A stretch of DNA of 47,308 bases, from positions 1-47,308 of the forward strand of contig CALPYF020000030.1 in the NCBI GenBank assembly GCA_943327755.2, read 5' to 3'. The position numbers and the translations under genes are program-made. The notes beneath the pieces are model-generated. The model saw only the letters and a list, made by a program, of their open reading frames with translations, made no database searches and had not been told where the DNA came from. This DNA comes from Deinococcus hopiensis KR-140. Lineage in GTDB: Bacteria; Deinococcota; Deinococci; Deinococcales; Deinococcaceae. Below, one piece after another: positions 1-13,781 of this stretch. The first letter of the stretch is position 1. Each line of letters begins with the position of its first letter.

Positions 1-27
1 GGCACCGGCGCCTGGGTGCCCGGTGCC
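1..27 (-). terminator. hairpin after herA
   Basis: GGCACCGG (1-8) pairs with CCGGTGCC (20-27) around an 11-base loop, 16 bases beyond the herA stop. There is no visible T-run inside the window, so it may be a factor-dependent terminator or only a 3' stabilising hairpin. The stem could extend past the window edge. Confidence 0.45.
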
Positions 28-43
28 CCACCCCCCTGTCCCC

Positions 44-1864
44 TCAGCGCAGCCAGTCGTCGCCGACGTCCTCGACCTTCTTGCCGCGCAGGTCGTCCAC
101 CTCATCCTTGCGGGTCGCCCAGGCGGGGAAGGGGTAGTTCACGAGCACCGGGTTCGGCACGTCCGGCTGACTGACGAGCATGGTGCCCGGCTGGAGGATG
201 CCCGCGCGCGCGCGGAAACTCTGCGGCAGGAAGCGGTACTCGGGCCGCTCGGCCTCCGCGAGGTCCAGGCGACCCACCACGCGGATCGCGGCGTTGGACA
301 CGATGCGCCGCTCGACCTCGCTGGCGGTCTGCTGCGCGCCAATCAGGATGATCCCCAGGCTGCGGCCGCGTTCGGCGATGTCCAGCAGCACGTCCTTGAT
401 GGGGCTGTCCCCGTCGCGCGGCGCGTACTTGTTCAGCTCGTCCAGCACGACGAACACCGTGTCCTGCCGCCCCACACGTTCCTTGTGTTCGAACAGGTCG
501 CGCAGCAGCACGCCCACCACGAACATCTGCGCCGTGGCGGACAGCGTGTGGATGTCCACCACGGTCGTCTGCACCCCGGGCTTCAGCGGGTCCGGGCGGT
601 ACTGCGCGGCCTGCTGGGCGCTCAGGTCCCCGCGCACCAGCGGCGTGAGGTGCTTCTGCACGCCCCGCAGTCGCCGGATGAACGCCTGCAAGGTCGCCGG
701 GGACTGCTTGCCCACCCACTTGCGGTCGCCCTCGCCGTCGTTCGCGTCCAGCAGCTTGTACTCCAGGTACGCGACCAGCTGCGGGAAGGTGCTGATCCGC
801 ACGCCGCCCAGTTCGTCGAAGCGCACGTCCTCGTCGATCAGCTGCTCGGTGTCCGGCTGCCAGTCCTCCACGGTCAGGTACGGCGTGTCCGCCCCCTGCG
901 CGAGGCGGTACAGGCGGTCCTCGATACTGCCGATCACGAAGCCCAGGTTCACGCTGGCGTCCCGGTCCACGAACACGTACGGCAGCATGCGGCGCAGGCA
1001 GAACTCCCGCAGCGAGTACAGGAACGGCGTCACGCCGCTGGCGCGCTGCTCCACGTGCGGCACGATCGCGCCCGCCGCGCTGCCGGGCCGGGGCGGCGCG
1101 AGGAACTGCACGTCCCGGAACGCTTCCGCCGGGAGGTTCATCAGGTCGTAGCGGGTGCGCGGCAGGCCCTTCTGCGCCTGCGCGTCCGCCTCGCGCGCCG
1201 CCACGTCCTTATTCGCCTGATCGAGAAACAGGAGGTCCTCGCCCTTCACGTTGAAGATCAGCGCCCGGCCCGCCGACGCGGACGCGCCCATCACGCCACT
1301 GCGGAAGATCGAGTGCAGCAGGAACAGCGCGTAACTCGTCTTCGTCGCCACGCCCGAGATCCCACTGATGTTGATGTGCCCGCCGTTCTCGCCGTTCACG
1401 AACCGGTAGTTCAGCGGCAGCACCTGCCCGTCCGCCAGCAGCCCACCGGGGAAGGCCCGGTCGCCCATCTTGTCCGCGCTGAGCGCCATGCGCAGGTCCG
1501 CGTCCCGCGCGTGCCGCACCACGTCCCCCGGCTGCGGCGGAATGAAGTTCTCCGGGTGCACCCGCGTGACCAGTACCCGCGCCGCGTAACTGACACTCGC
1601 GGGTAGCAGACCCGCCGCGACGTCCTGCACGTCACTGTCGAACGTCACGCCCTCGTGCCGGGTGCGGACGTGATCCACTATCCCGTAGAAGCGGACCTCC
1701 GCCCCGTCGGGCTTGCGGGTGCCCACCACGACCAGATCGTCGAGCTGGATGCTCGCGCCGGGCTGCACCGCGAACCAGAAACTCACCGGGGTCACGTCCT
1801 GCGTGCCCAGCACCATGCCCACGACCGCGCCCGTCGCTGCCGACGGCCCCTGCACGCCCGTCAT
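44..1864 (-). CDS. herA: HerA-family DNA translocase ATPase
   Basis: A 606-residue ATPase of the HerA/FtsK class, a hexameric DNA pump that works with the NurA nuclease in end resection. What is seen: a beta-barrel-like N-terminal part (about 1-150), Walker A GISGVATKT at 168-176, Walker B around LDEL at 474-477, and the motif IGAQQT about 30 residues later. The start is the ATG at 1864: it overlaps the nurA stop as ATGA, and the frame upstream of it is low-complexity Arg/Gly/Ala read-through. The gene is translationally coupled to nurA, and the two products are known to act as a complex in Deinococcus and archaea. No key motif is missing. Whether it fires in the radiation response cannot be told; I saw no DdrO-type palindrome upstream of nurA. 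Confidence 0.9.
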   Translation of the reverse strand: MTGVQGPSAATGAVVGMVLGTQDVTPVSFWFAVQPGASIQLDDLVVVGTRKPDGAEVRFYGIVDHVRTRHEGVTFDSDVQDVAAGLLPASVSYAARVLVTRVHPENFIPPQPGDVVRHARDADLRMALSADKMGDRAFPGGLLADGQVLPLNYRFVNGENGGHINISGISGVATKTSYALFLLHSIFRSGVMGASASAGRALIFNVKGEDLLFLDQANKDVAAREADAQAQKGLPRTRYDLMNLPAEAFRDVQFLAPPRPGSAAGAIVPHVEQRASGVTPFLYSLREFCLRRMLPYVFVDRDASVNLGFVIGSIEDRLYRLAQGADTPYLTVEDWQPDTEQLIDEDVRFDELGGVRISTFPQLVAYLEYKLLDANDGEGDRKWVGKQSPATLQAFIRRLRGVQKHLTPLVRGDLSAQQAAQYRPDPLKPGVQTTVVDIHTLSATAQMFVVGVLLRDLFEHKERVGRQDTVFVVLDELNKYAPRDGDSPIKDVLLDIAERGRSLGIILIGAQQTASEVERRIVSNAAIRVVGRLDLAEAERPEYRFLPQSFRARAGILQPGTMLVSQPDVPNPVLVNYPFPAWATRKDEVDDLRGKKVEDVGDDWLR

Positions 1865-2898
1865 GCGACGGCCCCCTGCCCGAACGTCGCCGCGATGTGC
1901 GCCCGGATGCGCCGCGTGACCAGATCCGCGCTGCCCATCGAGCGGTTCATCGCCTGCTCCAGCGCCGCCGTCGGAATCAGGTTCTGCGGCGCGCGCGGGT
2001 CCTTGTGCGCCCGGCTGCCCAGCCGCGTCAGCAGCGTGCCCGACAGGTTCGCGACCTGACGCACGGAACGCGGCAGGAAGTCCGGTTCCGGCGGGGCGTA
2101 CATCTCGAGGCGCATCACGCCGCTCATGGGGTGCTGGTAGAACGCCGCCTCGCACAGGCGCACGTACCACGTGAAGCGGGTGCTGCGGCCCGTCTCGGAC
2201 TTCATGTGCAGGATCGGGGTGCGTTCGCCGGGTTTCAGGCTGGACAGCAGCCCCACGCGGTCCGCACTGAGGTACTGCGTCTGCATGGTCTTCACGTACC
2301 CGACCACAGCGCCGCCCAGGTTGGCGCCGCCGCGCCGCAGCGTGCCGTCCTGCAAGGTCAGGGCCGTCAGGGGCTCCTCGTCGTCGGTCTCGTCCGCCGG
2401 TACGGCCGAGGCGTAGGCGTGGGACAGCTCCTGTTCGGCGTCCAGCATCAGGCTCTGGAGGCGGTGCAAGGGCGCCAGCGGGTCGGCACTCTCGGTGGGA
2501 ACCGGGACGTACAGCAGTTGCCCGGTGTGCGGGTCGCGTGGGGACAGTTCGGTGGGGTTGACCCGCAGACCTGGCGCGTGCGCCAGTACGCGCTGCGCGC
2601 GCACATCCAGCAGTTCGGCCTGTCGCGTGCCGTGCGGGCAGAGATTCACGGCACCCACCACGTACGCACCGAAGCCGCCCATCCCGGCGCCGCCCTCGCC
2701 GTCTTCGAGGAACACGCGGGATTCCATGCGGCGCTTGCCGTCCACGACGAGCACCTGCGTCAGGCGTTCCGGGATGGACCGGGCGGGTATGGCGGCCCAG
2801 CGGGGTGTTTCGATGTCGATCAGTTCTCCGCCGAAGGGCTGGAGGCTCAGCTGGCCCCCTTCTATGTCCACGGGCCAGGGGTCGAGGCGGATACGCAT
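1861..2898 (-). CDS. nurA: NurA-family DNA repair nuclease
   Basis: A 345-residue protein immediately upstream of herA and overlapping it by 4 bases (ATGA). NurA proteins are Mn-dependent 5'-3' exonucleases and single-strand endonucleases with an RNase-H-like fold. The N-terminal VVDGKRR carries an aspartate at about residue 53, placed like the first metal ligand of the family. The family call rests on this motif, the length and the herA partner; NurA proteins diverge strongly. The ATG at 2898 lies 7 bases after a TAGAAT hexamer, so the nurA-herA mRNA is probably leaderless. The order nurA then herA on one transcript suggests balanced synthesis of the complex. Confidence 0.82.
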   Translation of the reverse strand: MRIRLDPWPVDIEGGQLSLQPFGGELIDIETPRWAAIPARSIPERLTQVLVVDGKRRMESRVFLEDGEGGAGMGGFGAYVVGAVNLCPHGTRQAELLDVRAQRVLAHAPGLRVNPTELSPRDPHTGQLLYVPVPTESADPLAPLHRLQSLMLDAEQELSHAYASAVPADETDDEEPLTALTLQDGTLRRGGANLGGAVVGYVKTMQTQYLSADRVGLLSSLKPGERTPILHMKSETGRSTRFTWYVRLCEAAFYQHPMSGVMRLEMYAPPEPDFLPRSVRQVANLSGTLLTRLGSRAHKDPRAPQNLIPTAALEQAMNRSMGSADLVTRRIRAHIAATFGQGAVA

Positions 2899-2905
2899 GC
2901 GGGCT

Positions 2906-2911
2906 ATTCTA
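2906..2911 (-). promoter_or_regulatory. -10 element for leaderless nurA-herA mRNA
   Basis: On the minus strand TAGAAT (2911-2906) is followed by 7 bases and then the nurA ATG. There is no Shine-Dalgarno sequence in between, which fits a leaderless transcript. No clear -35 box is visible. Confidence 0.55.
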
Positions 2912-2954
2912 CGTGCCGGACAGAAAAAGTGTGCAGTGAGGTGCGCGGTGCACG

Positions 2955-2980
2955 AAAACGCCGCCCCGGTAACGGAGCGG
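2955..2980 (-). terminator. intrinsic terminator after crp-like gene
   Basis: Read on the minus strand, CCGCTCC pairs with GGGGCGG (one G-U pair) around a 6-base loop, then CGTTTT follows. It lies 21 bases beyond the stop of the regulator at 3001 and before the nurA promoter, so it would insulate the two units. Confidence 0.55.
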
Positions 2981-3000
2981 TGTGCGGGGTGCAGGTGGCT

Positions 3001-3627
<627 letters not shown>

Positions 3628-3725
3628 GGCCGGAACTCCTGGGGTCGTGCGTCCGCCTGTGCTGCTCGTGCCGTGGCGGGGATGGGGCGTGCGTCTGGGG
3701 GCCGCCTGTCCTTCGATTGATCAGG

Positions 3726-3779
3726 AGTGTACAAACCTTGTACAAGCCTGAATCGTGTGCGGCACACAGTGTGAACACT
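3726..3779. promoter_or_regulatory. palindrome cluster, crp/hydrolase divergent region
   Basis: The region 3628-3926 between the divergent starts holds three palindromes in a row: TGTACAA-ACC-TTGTACA (3728-3744), GTGTGC-G-GCACAC (3755-3767) and AGTGT-GA-ACACT (3768-3779). On the minus strand a TACACT -10 hexamer (3731-3726) overlaps the first. They look like operators, perhaps for autoregulation by the Crp/Fnr protein. The rest of the region (3628-3720 and 3780-3910) shows nothing else clear. Confidence 0.55.
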
Positions 3780-3926
3780 CCGCCAAACGACCCCCCGTCG
3801 GGTGTGGCGGTTCTCACCCTTCCCGACCGGCTGACCCGTTCAAAACCGACGGCCTGGGCAGTCTTTTCCGGCCATTCGTGCCCGTTCACGCTCACAGCTC
3901 ACGCCCGACGCGGCAGACTGCCGGAC

Positions 3927-4838
3927 GTGACCCTCCCCGACCACGCCGGACCCTACCGGGCCTGGACGCCCGCCGCCTACACTTTCCCCCTGCCGGACGG
4001 GCACCGCTTCCCGGCCTACAAGTACGCCGGGGTCCGTGACCGCCTGAGCGGACTGCTGCCCGTGCTGGACACCCCTAACCTGAGCTGGGCGGACGCCGCG
4101 CGCGCCCACGATCCCCTGTGGCTGCGCCGCTGGCGCAGGGGCGAGATCGACCGGCACGAGGAACGCGCCTTCGGCCTGCCCTGGAGCGCCGAGGTGGTCG
4201 AGCGCGCCCGCCGCGCCGCCGGAGGTTCCCTGGCTGCCCTGCACGACGCCCTGGCGGTCGGGTGGGGCATCAACCTGGCGGGCGGCACGCACCACGCCTT
4301 CCGTGACCGCGCCGAGGGTTTCTGTCTGGTGAACGACGCCGCGATCCTGACCCGCGTGGCCCTGGGTGACGGACTGGCGCGGCGCGTGGCGATCCTCGAC
4401 CTGGACGTGCACCAGGGCAACGGCACCGCCGCGCTGCTGGAACACGAGGCGCGGGCGTTTACCCTCAGCGTCCACGGCGAGCGGAACTACCCCTTCCGCA
4501 AGGAACGCAGCAGCCTCGACCTCGGCCTGGGGGACGGCGTGACCGACCAGGAGTACCTGCGGGTGCTGCGCGGGCAGGCGCTCCCGGCGCTGGACGCCTT
4601 CCGGCCCGACCTTCTGCTGTACCTCGCGGGCGTGGACGTCCTGGCCGGAGACCGCTTCGGGCGTTTCGTCCTGACCCTGGACGGCGTGCGCGAACGCAAC
4701 CGCGCCGTGTTGACCTGGGCGCGCGGCGCGGGCATTCCCGTCGTCACGATGATGGCCGGCGGGTATAACCGCGACCACGCCCTGACCGTCGAGGCGCACG
4801 CCAGCGTGGTGCTCGACGGCCTGGATGTGCTGACCTGA
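3927..4838 (+). CDS. histone deacetylase/acetoin utilisation-type hydrolase
   Basis: A 303-residue member of the arginase/deacetylase fold (histone deacetylase, AcuC, acetylpolyamine amidohydrolase). What is seen: the double-histidine motif GGTHHAF, the metal-binding DLDVHQGNG with its Asp and His ligands, the later Asp in GVDVLAGD, and the C-terminal GGY. These form the complete Zn catalytic set. Members remove acetyl groups from lysines, polyamines or related amides; the substrate cannot be told here. The GTG at 3927 is chosen as start because homology-like sequence begins there (YRAWTPAAYTFPLP follows) and CAGACT lies 7 bases upstream, a spacing like that of leaderless genes nearby. Upstream in-frame sequence includes the palindromic control region and is unlikely to be coding. 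Confidence 0.85.
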   Translation: MTLPDHAGPYRAWTPAAYTFPLPDGHRFPAYKYAGVRDRLSGLLPVLDTPNLSWADAARAHDPLWLRRWRRGEIDRHEERAFGLPWSAEVVERARRAAGGSLAALHDALAVGWGINLAGGTHHAFRDRAEGFCLVNDAAILTRVALGDGLARRVAILDLDVHQGNGTAALLEHEARAFTLSVHGERNYPFRKERSSLDLGLGDGVTDQEYLRVLRGQALPALDAFRPDLLLYLAGVDVLAGDRFGRFVLTLDGVRERNRAVLTWARGAGIPVVTMMAGGYNRDHALTVEAHASVVLDGLDVLT

Positions 4839-4899
4839 ACGCTCCCTACCCCCGGAGGCGTCCCGTCTTGCCGATCGACTGAATCGTTCAAGGTGAATA

Positions 4900-6135
<1,236 letters not shown>

Positions 6136-6143
6136 ACAGCAGA

Positions 6144-6177
6144 AGGGTGCCCACCAGCGTCCAACTGAGGGCACCCT
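6144..6177. terminator. hairpin between convergent genes
   Basis: AGGGTGCCC (6144-6152) pairs perfectly with GGGCACCCT (6169-6177) around a 16-base loop, midway between the stops of the MFS gene and the convergent ABC ATPase gene. Likely a shared terminator, though no T-run follows on either side. Confidence 0.55.
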
Positions 6178-6191
6178 CCAGAGTCAGCTGC

Positions 6192-6974
<783 letters not shown>

Positions 6975-6981
6975 GCCCAGC

Positions 6982-6987
6982 ATGGTA
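6982..6987 (-). promoter_or_regulatory. -10 element for the ABC ATPase gene
   Basis: TACCAT (6987-6982, minus strand) stands 7 bases before the ATG at 6974 with no Shine-Dalgarno sequence, as in other leaderless genes of this window. Confidence 0.45.
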
Positions 6988-7030
6988 CCGCCACGCCGGA
7001 ATGCGGTGCGCTTGACCCGGTTCACCTTTC

Positions 7031-7059
7031 AATTGAGTCAAAAGGTGCCGTGCTACGAT
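7031..7059 (+). promoter_or_regulatory. putative promoter of TAXI-TRAP operon
   Basis: An extended -10, TGCTACGAT (7051-7059), lies 65 bases before the ATG of the binding-protein gene. TTGA-containing sequence at 7031-7038 (AATTGAGT) is placed 15 to 17 bases upstream as a weak -35. A transcript from here would have a leader with AGGAGG just before the start codon. Confidence 0.45.
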
Positions 7060-7123
7060 CCGCCTATTCTTCACACCCCGGGCCGAGACTTCTCATCTGC
7101 CCACGCATCACCCAGGAGGAATC

Positions 7124-8092
<969 letters not shown>

Positions 8093-8103
8093 CGGCCCGC
8101 ACC

Positions 8104-8140
8104 TGGGGGCCAGCCGGGGAAACGCTCGGGCTGGCCCCCA
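8104..8140 (+). terminator. intercistronic hairpin, attenuator or RNA stabiliser
   Basis: A 12-bp perfect stem, TGGGGGCCAGCC (8104-8115) with its complement at 8129-8140, loop 13 bases, lies between the binding-protein and permease genes. No T-run follows, so it is more likely partial termination or protection of the upstream mRNA than full termination. Confidence 0.6.
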
Positions 8141-8165
8141 ACCCCATTCACCCCATGAGGAACCC

Positions 8166-10328
<2,163 letters not shown>

Positions 10329-10336
10329 CCCACGGC

Positions 10337-10369
10337 AAGGCGCCCCCCGCTCGAAACGGGGGGCGCCTT
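10337..10369 (+). terminator. terminator of TAXI-TRAP operon
   Basis: A 12-bp stem, AAGGCGCCCCCC (10337-10348) with its complement at 10358-10369 and a 9-base loop, starts 8 bases after the permease stop. Only two Ts end the stem. Confidence 0.75.
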
Positions 10370-10426
10370 CGTTCAGCCGGGATACCCAAGCAGAAACCCC
10401 CGCCGGGGCGAGGGCATCTGCCTGAT

Positions 10427-10508
<82 letters not shown>

Positions 10509-10546
10509 AGGTGCGTGGGGAATGGTAGCGCGTGCGCGCGGGCTGG

Positions 10547-11800
10547 TCAAACGGGCGCCGGGTCGGGGGCCGCGCCGATGCGGGCGCCGATGTCGCGCCG
10601 CAGCTGCGCGCCGGGGAAGTCCACGCGGTCCGCGAGGGCGTACGCGCGGCCCAGCGCGCCGTTCAGGGTGTCCGCGACGGCGGTGACGGCCAGCACGCGG
10701 CCCCCGCTGCTGACCAGTCCGGCGGCGCTGTCCGTGGTGCCCGCGTGGTAGATGACCTCGTCCGGGCCGGGTTCGGGGAGGGTGAGGGGAATGCCTTTCT
10801 GCGGCTCGCTGGGGTAGCCGGGCGCGGCGAGGATGATGGTGGCGCTCGCGGCGTCGCGGAAGCGCACATCCTCCGGGCGGAGCTGCCCGCGCGCGGCGTC
10901 CAGGGCGTGCCGCGCGAGGTCGCTCTCCAGCAGGGGCAGCACGGCTTCCGCTTCGGGGTCGCCGAAGCGGGCGTTGAACTCCACGACCTTCGGGCCGTTA
11001 GGGGTCAGCATCAGCCCGGCGTACAGCACGCCCCGGAACGGGTGCCCGTCAGCGCGCATGCCCGCCAGGGTGGGTTCGATGATGGTGCGCCGCACGACCT
11101 CCAGCTGTTCGGGGCTGATGGGGAAGGGGCAGATGACGCCCATTCCGCCGGTCATGGGGCCGGTGTCGCCCTCGTGGATGGTCTTGTGGTCCTGACTGGG
11201 GGGCGTCAGGGCGTAGGCGGTGCCGTCGGTGAGGGCCAGCACCGTGACCTCCTGCCCGGTCATGAAGTCCTCGATGACCGCCTGCGCGCCCGGCTGCGTG
11301 AAGATGTCCCGCAGCGCCGCGTGCGCCTCCTCGGCGGTGTGGGCGATGGTGACGCCCTTCCCGGCCTTCAGGCCCGCGTCCTTCACCACGATGGGCGGCG
11401 TCAGGGTCCCCACGTGCGCCCCGGCCGCCGCGAGGTCGCTGAAGGTGTAGTGCGCGGCGGTCGGGATGCCGTGACGGTGCATGAACGCCTTGCTCCAGGC
11501 CTTGTCGCCCTCCAGTCGGCTCGCGGCGCGCGACGGGCCGAACGCCGGGATGCCCAGCGCCTCGCACTCGTCCACGACGCCCGCTGCGAGGTACGCCTCG
11601 GGCCCCACGATCACCACGTCGGCCGCCTCGGCGCGGGCCAGCTGCGCGAGGCTCGCGGCGTCCTGCGCGCTGCCGATCACGCGGGCCATCTCCGCGATGC
11701 CGGGGTTGCCGGGCGTGCACAGCACCTCGTGCCCCGCGCGGACGCAGGCGTGCACGATCGCGTGCTCGCGTCCGCCGCCGCCGATCACCAGGACGCGCAT
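10547..11800 (-). CDS. purD: phosphoribosylamine-glycine ligase
   Basis: A 417-residue ATP-grasp enzyme of purine synthesis that joins 5-phosphoribosylamine and glycine to give GAR. What is seen: the N-terminal MRVLVIGGGGREHAI (the GGGGREHA signature), the ATP-grasp segment FGPSRAASRLEGDKAWSKAFM, KADGL-like PPIVVKDAGLKAGKGV, and the C-terminal VEFNARFGDPEAEAVLPLL with metal-binding Glu and Asn. The usual PIVVKADGLAAGKGV reads PIVVKDAGLKAGKGV, a local variation. Start ATG 11800 overlaps the upstream hydrolase stop by one base (TGATG). It is the last gene of a tightly packed minus-strand run starting near 13679, an unusual context for a pur gene. Confidence 0.95.
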   Translation of the reverse strand: MRVLVIGGGGREHAIVHACVRAGHEVLCTPGNPGIAEMARVIGSAQDAASLAQLARAEAADVVIVGPEAYLAAGVVDECEALGIPAFGPSRAASRLEGDKAWSKAFMHRHGIPTAAHYTFSDLAAAGAHVGTLTPPIVVKDAGLKAGKGVTIAHTAEEAHAALRDIFTQPGAQAVIEDFMTGQEVTVLALTDGTAYALTPPSQDHKTIHEGDTGPMTGGMGVICPFPISPEQLEVVRRTIIEPTLAGMRADGHPFRGVLYAGLMLTPNGPKVVEFNARFGDPEAEAVLPLLESDLARHALDAARGQLRPEDVRFRDAASATIILAAPGYPSEPQKGIPLTLPEPGPDEVIYHAGTTDSAAGLVSSGGRVLAVTAVADTLNGALGRAYALADRVDFPGAQLRRDIGARIGAAPDPAPV

Positions 11801-12702
11801 CAGCCCTGCCCCCGCGCGGCCTGCCGCGCCCAGTAGCGCAGGAGGCCCTGCACGCTCATCCACGGCGGGCACGCGAAGTCGTAACGGGCGGGCAGGGTCG
11901 GGTCTTCCATCTTGAGGTCATGCATAAGCTCCTCGGTGAAGGCGGTCGTGATGGCCTGCGGATCCAGTCCAGCACTCAGGCCCGCGCGGACGCGCTCGGC
12001 GTCGGCGGTCATGGTCGCGCGCAGCCCGGCCCAGTGCGCGGGCGAGTTCGGGTACGCCCCGAAGTGCGCGAGGTGCAGCGTCCGGGCGTCCAGCGTCTCC
12101 AGCACGGAGAGGCTGTCCCGCCACGCCTCCAGATTGATGTCCGGCGGCGGTGTGGGCGCGCGGGGTGTCTGGGCAACGTCCAGCCGGATGCCGCCCACGT
12201 CCCCCAGGAACAGGTCGTCCCCCGCGTGGTACGACACGTGGTGCACGGCGTGCCCCGGCGTGTAGTGCACCTGCACGGGCACGCGGCCCAGCGTCAGCGC
12301 CTCGCCGCCGCTCAGGACAGTCAGGCGCGCGGGATCGATGGGCTGCATGGTGCCCCACAGGGTGTCCATGTGCTCGCCGTAGATCTGCGTGGCGCTCGCC
12401 AGCAGCCGCTCCGGGCGCGACAGGTGCGCCGCGCCCCGCTCGTGCACGTACACGCGGGCCTGCGGCACCCGGTCCAGCACCGTGCCCGCCGCGCCCGCGT
12501 GATCGAAGTGAATGTGCGTCAGCAGCACGTGCCGCACGTCCGCCAGCGACGCGCCCATTCCGGCCAGTCCGGCCTCCAGCGCGCCCAGGGTGCTGCCCGG
12601 CCCGGTATCCACGACCGCCAGCCCGTCCCCGGTGTCGAACACGCTGGACGCGATCACGCCCCCCACGCCCTGGAAGTTCAGGTCGAGCGTGTGGACCGTC
12701 AT
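11800..12702 (-). CDS. metallo-beta-lactamase-fold hydrolase
   Basis: A 300-residue protein of the metallo-beta-lactamase superfamily. The metal motif HIHFDH (in VLLTHIHFDHAGAAG), later His in TPGHAVHHVSYH, and Asp in LFLGDVGGIRLD are all seen, so a binuclear metal centre is expected. The superfamily includes glyoxalase II-like thioesterases, lactonases and others, and the substrate is unknown. The C-terminal about 100 residues carry LAHFG, a further metal-site His as in lactonase or glyoxalase-like members, followed by a helical region. Start ATG 12702 overlaps the preceding small gene by 4 bases (ATGA), and its stop overlaps purD, so translation is coupled on both sides. Confidence 0.9.
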   Translation of the reverse strand: MTVHTLDLNFQGVGGVIASSVFDTGDGLAVVDTGPGSTLGALEAGLAGMGASLADVRHVLLTHIHFDHAGAAGTVLDRVPQARVYVHERGAAHLSRPERLLASATQIYGEHMDTLWGTMQPIDPARLTVLSGGEALTLGRVPVQVHYTPGHAVHHVSYHAGDDLFLGDVGGIRLDVAQTPRAPTPPPDINLEAWRDSLSVLETLDARTLHLAHFGAYPNSPAHWAGLRATMTADAERVRAGLSAGLDPQAITTAFTEELMHDLKMEDPTLPARYDFACPPWMSVQGLLRYWARQAARGQG

Positions 12703-12872
12703 GCCTTCCCGGTCAGGCGCGCGCCCAGCAGCAGCAGCGCCGCCGCGTACTGTACGTACGCGATCATCCGGATGACCCGCACGTTCGCCGCCGCGCGCAG
12801 CGGGCCGAACGTCATCGCCAGGATCAGGGTCGCGCTGAGGAGGATGAAACCGAACACAAGCCAGAGTGCCAT
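12699..12872 (-). CDS. small two-segment membrane protein (57 aa)
   Basis: A 57-residue reading frame, MALWLVFGFILLSATLILAM at its N terminus and ending LLLLGARLTGKA. It has two predicted membrane helices (about 3-21 and 35-52) joined by a short basic loop (RAAANVRVIR). Evidence that it is real: its TGA overlaps the ATG of the hydrolase gene as ATGA, its hydrophobic pattern is coherent, and it fills an otherwise empty gap between two coupled genes. No family is recognised and no function is proposed. The gap to the upstream RNHCP gene is 31 bases. Confidence 0.7.
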   Translation of the reverse strand: MALWLVFGFILLSATLILAMTFGPLRAAANVRVIRMIAYVQYAAALLLLGARLTGKA

Positions 12873-12903
12873 GACGCGCAGGATACCCCGACCCCCAGCC
12901 TGA

Positions 12904-13248
12904 TCAGTCGCGCCTGCGACTGCTGATCGCGATCAGCGCGTCCCAGCTGTCCGGCTGTCCCGGGTCGTCCAGCGCGGCGCGGTTGCGGCCCGTGAATCCG
13001 CATTTGCGGCAGCGGTGCACGATCACCCAGCCCTTCTTCCCACTCTGGTCCACGTCCACGGGTTCCATCACGCCATGGCAGTCGCAGGCGCGGTCGCCGG
13101 GCATGACGTCCACGTGCAGGCTGTGCAGGCACACCGGGCAGTGGTTGCGCACCGACCCGTTCTGAAGGGGATGCACCAGGGTCCCGCAGTTCGCGCAGGT
13201 GAACGGGTTGTTCGTGCCCTGCACCGTGAAGCGCCGCTCGCCGCTCAC
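12904..13248 (-). CDS. RNHCP-domain zinc-binding protein
   Basis: A 114-residue protein with the literal RNHCP motif at 34-38 and several paired cysteines: FTCANCG, RNHCPVC, ACDCHG and HRCRKCG. This arrangement suggests two zinc sites. The RNHCP domain is a small family of unknown role found in several bacterial phyla. The start is the GTG at 13248, which overlaps the upstream stop as GTGA; longer in-frame sequence upstream is Arg/Gly-rich read-through of the neighbouring gene. Its place in a coupled gene run with an integral membrane protein upstream suggests co-regulation, not a known shared function. Confidence 0.85.
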   Translation of the reverse strand: MSGERRFTVQGTNNPFTCANCGTLVHPLQNGSVRNHCPVCLHSLHVDVMPGDRACDCHGVMEPVDVDQSGKKGWVIVHRCRKCGFTGRNRAALDDPGQPDSWDALIAISSRRRD

Positions 13249-13679
13249 GCCCGCCGCCCGGACCGCTGCGCCCAGCGGGAATCGAGGAAAGCGCGGATGC
13301 TGGGCGTTCCCACCAGCGCCGTGCACAGCAGCAGGTACCCGACGCCTGCCAGACTGACGATCCAGCCGCGCCAGGACGCGCTGCCCGCCAGCATGCCCAC
13401 GATGAACACCAGAAAGCCCGCCAGCATCCCGAAACTCAGGGTCAGGCGCCACGCCCACACGCTGCCGCGCCACACCATGCTCAGCAGGAACGCCGTGCCC
13501 GCCGCGTAGATCAGTTCCCGCAGGACGCCGTCGGTCTGCCCCTGGATCAGGCCCGCCAGGAACGGCAGGACGGTCAGGCCGAACAGGGACACCAGCACGG
13601 CCAGGGTCGGGACTCGCCCCGCCTCGGCCAGGGCGGGATCGAAGGGGGACGCGGGGGGCGCAGCACTCACGCCCCGCAT
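13245..13679 (-). CDS. four-helix membrane protein, unknown function
   Basis: A 144-residue protein with four hydrophobic segments (about 27-45, 55-70, 78-97 and 107-123) and short polar ends. I do not recognise the family; it resembles other small bacterial membrane proteins of unknown role. The ATG at 13679 is used; a GTG four codons in (13670) is an alternative, with GGGG just before it. It heads the overlapping minus-strand run (membrane protein, RNHCP protein, 57-aa membrane protein, hydrolase, purD). The stop overlaps the next start. Confidence 0.7.
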   Translation of the reverse strand: MRGVSAAPPASPFDPALAEAGRVPTLAVLVSLFGLTVLPFLAGLIQGQTDGVLRELIYAAGTAFLLSMVWRGSVWAWRLTLSFGMLAGFLVFIVGMLAGSASWRGWIVSLAGVGYLLLCTALVGTPSIRAFLDSRWAQRSGRRA

Positions 13680-13781
13680 TCCATCACACGCCCGCGTTCC
13701 TGACGAGGACAGTGGTCACCACGCCCCGTGCCCGCCACCGTGTCTGCCACACCCCGCGCCCGGCACGCTACGCTGGCAGGC

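Noticed and set aside
23..1606. Long plus-strand open frame opposite herA (527 residues)
   Set aside because: Shadow of the high-GC herA gene; composition is rich in Arg, His, Gln and Val with no domain, while the opposite strand has Walker motifs.
2880..3000. Radiation/desiccation response (DdrO-type) operator at nurA
   Set aside because: I looked for the TTATG-N7-CATAA-like palindrome by eye upstream of nurA and other repair-related genes and did not find it.
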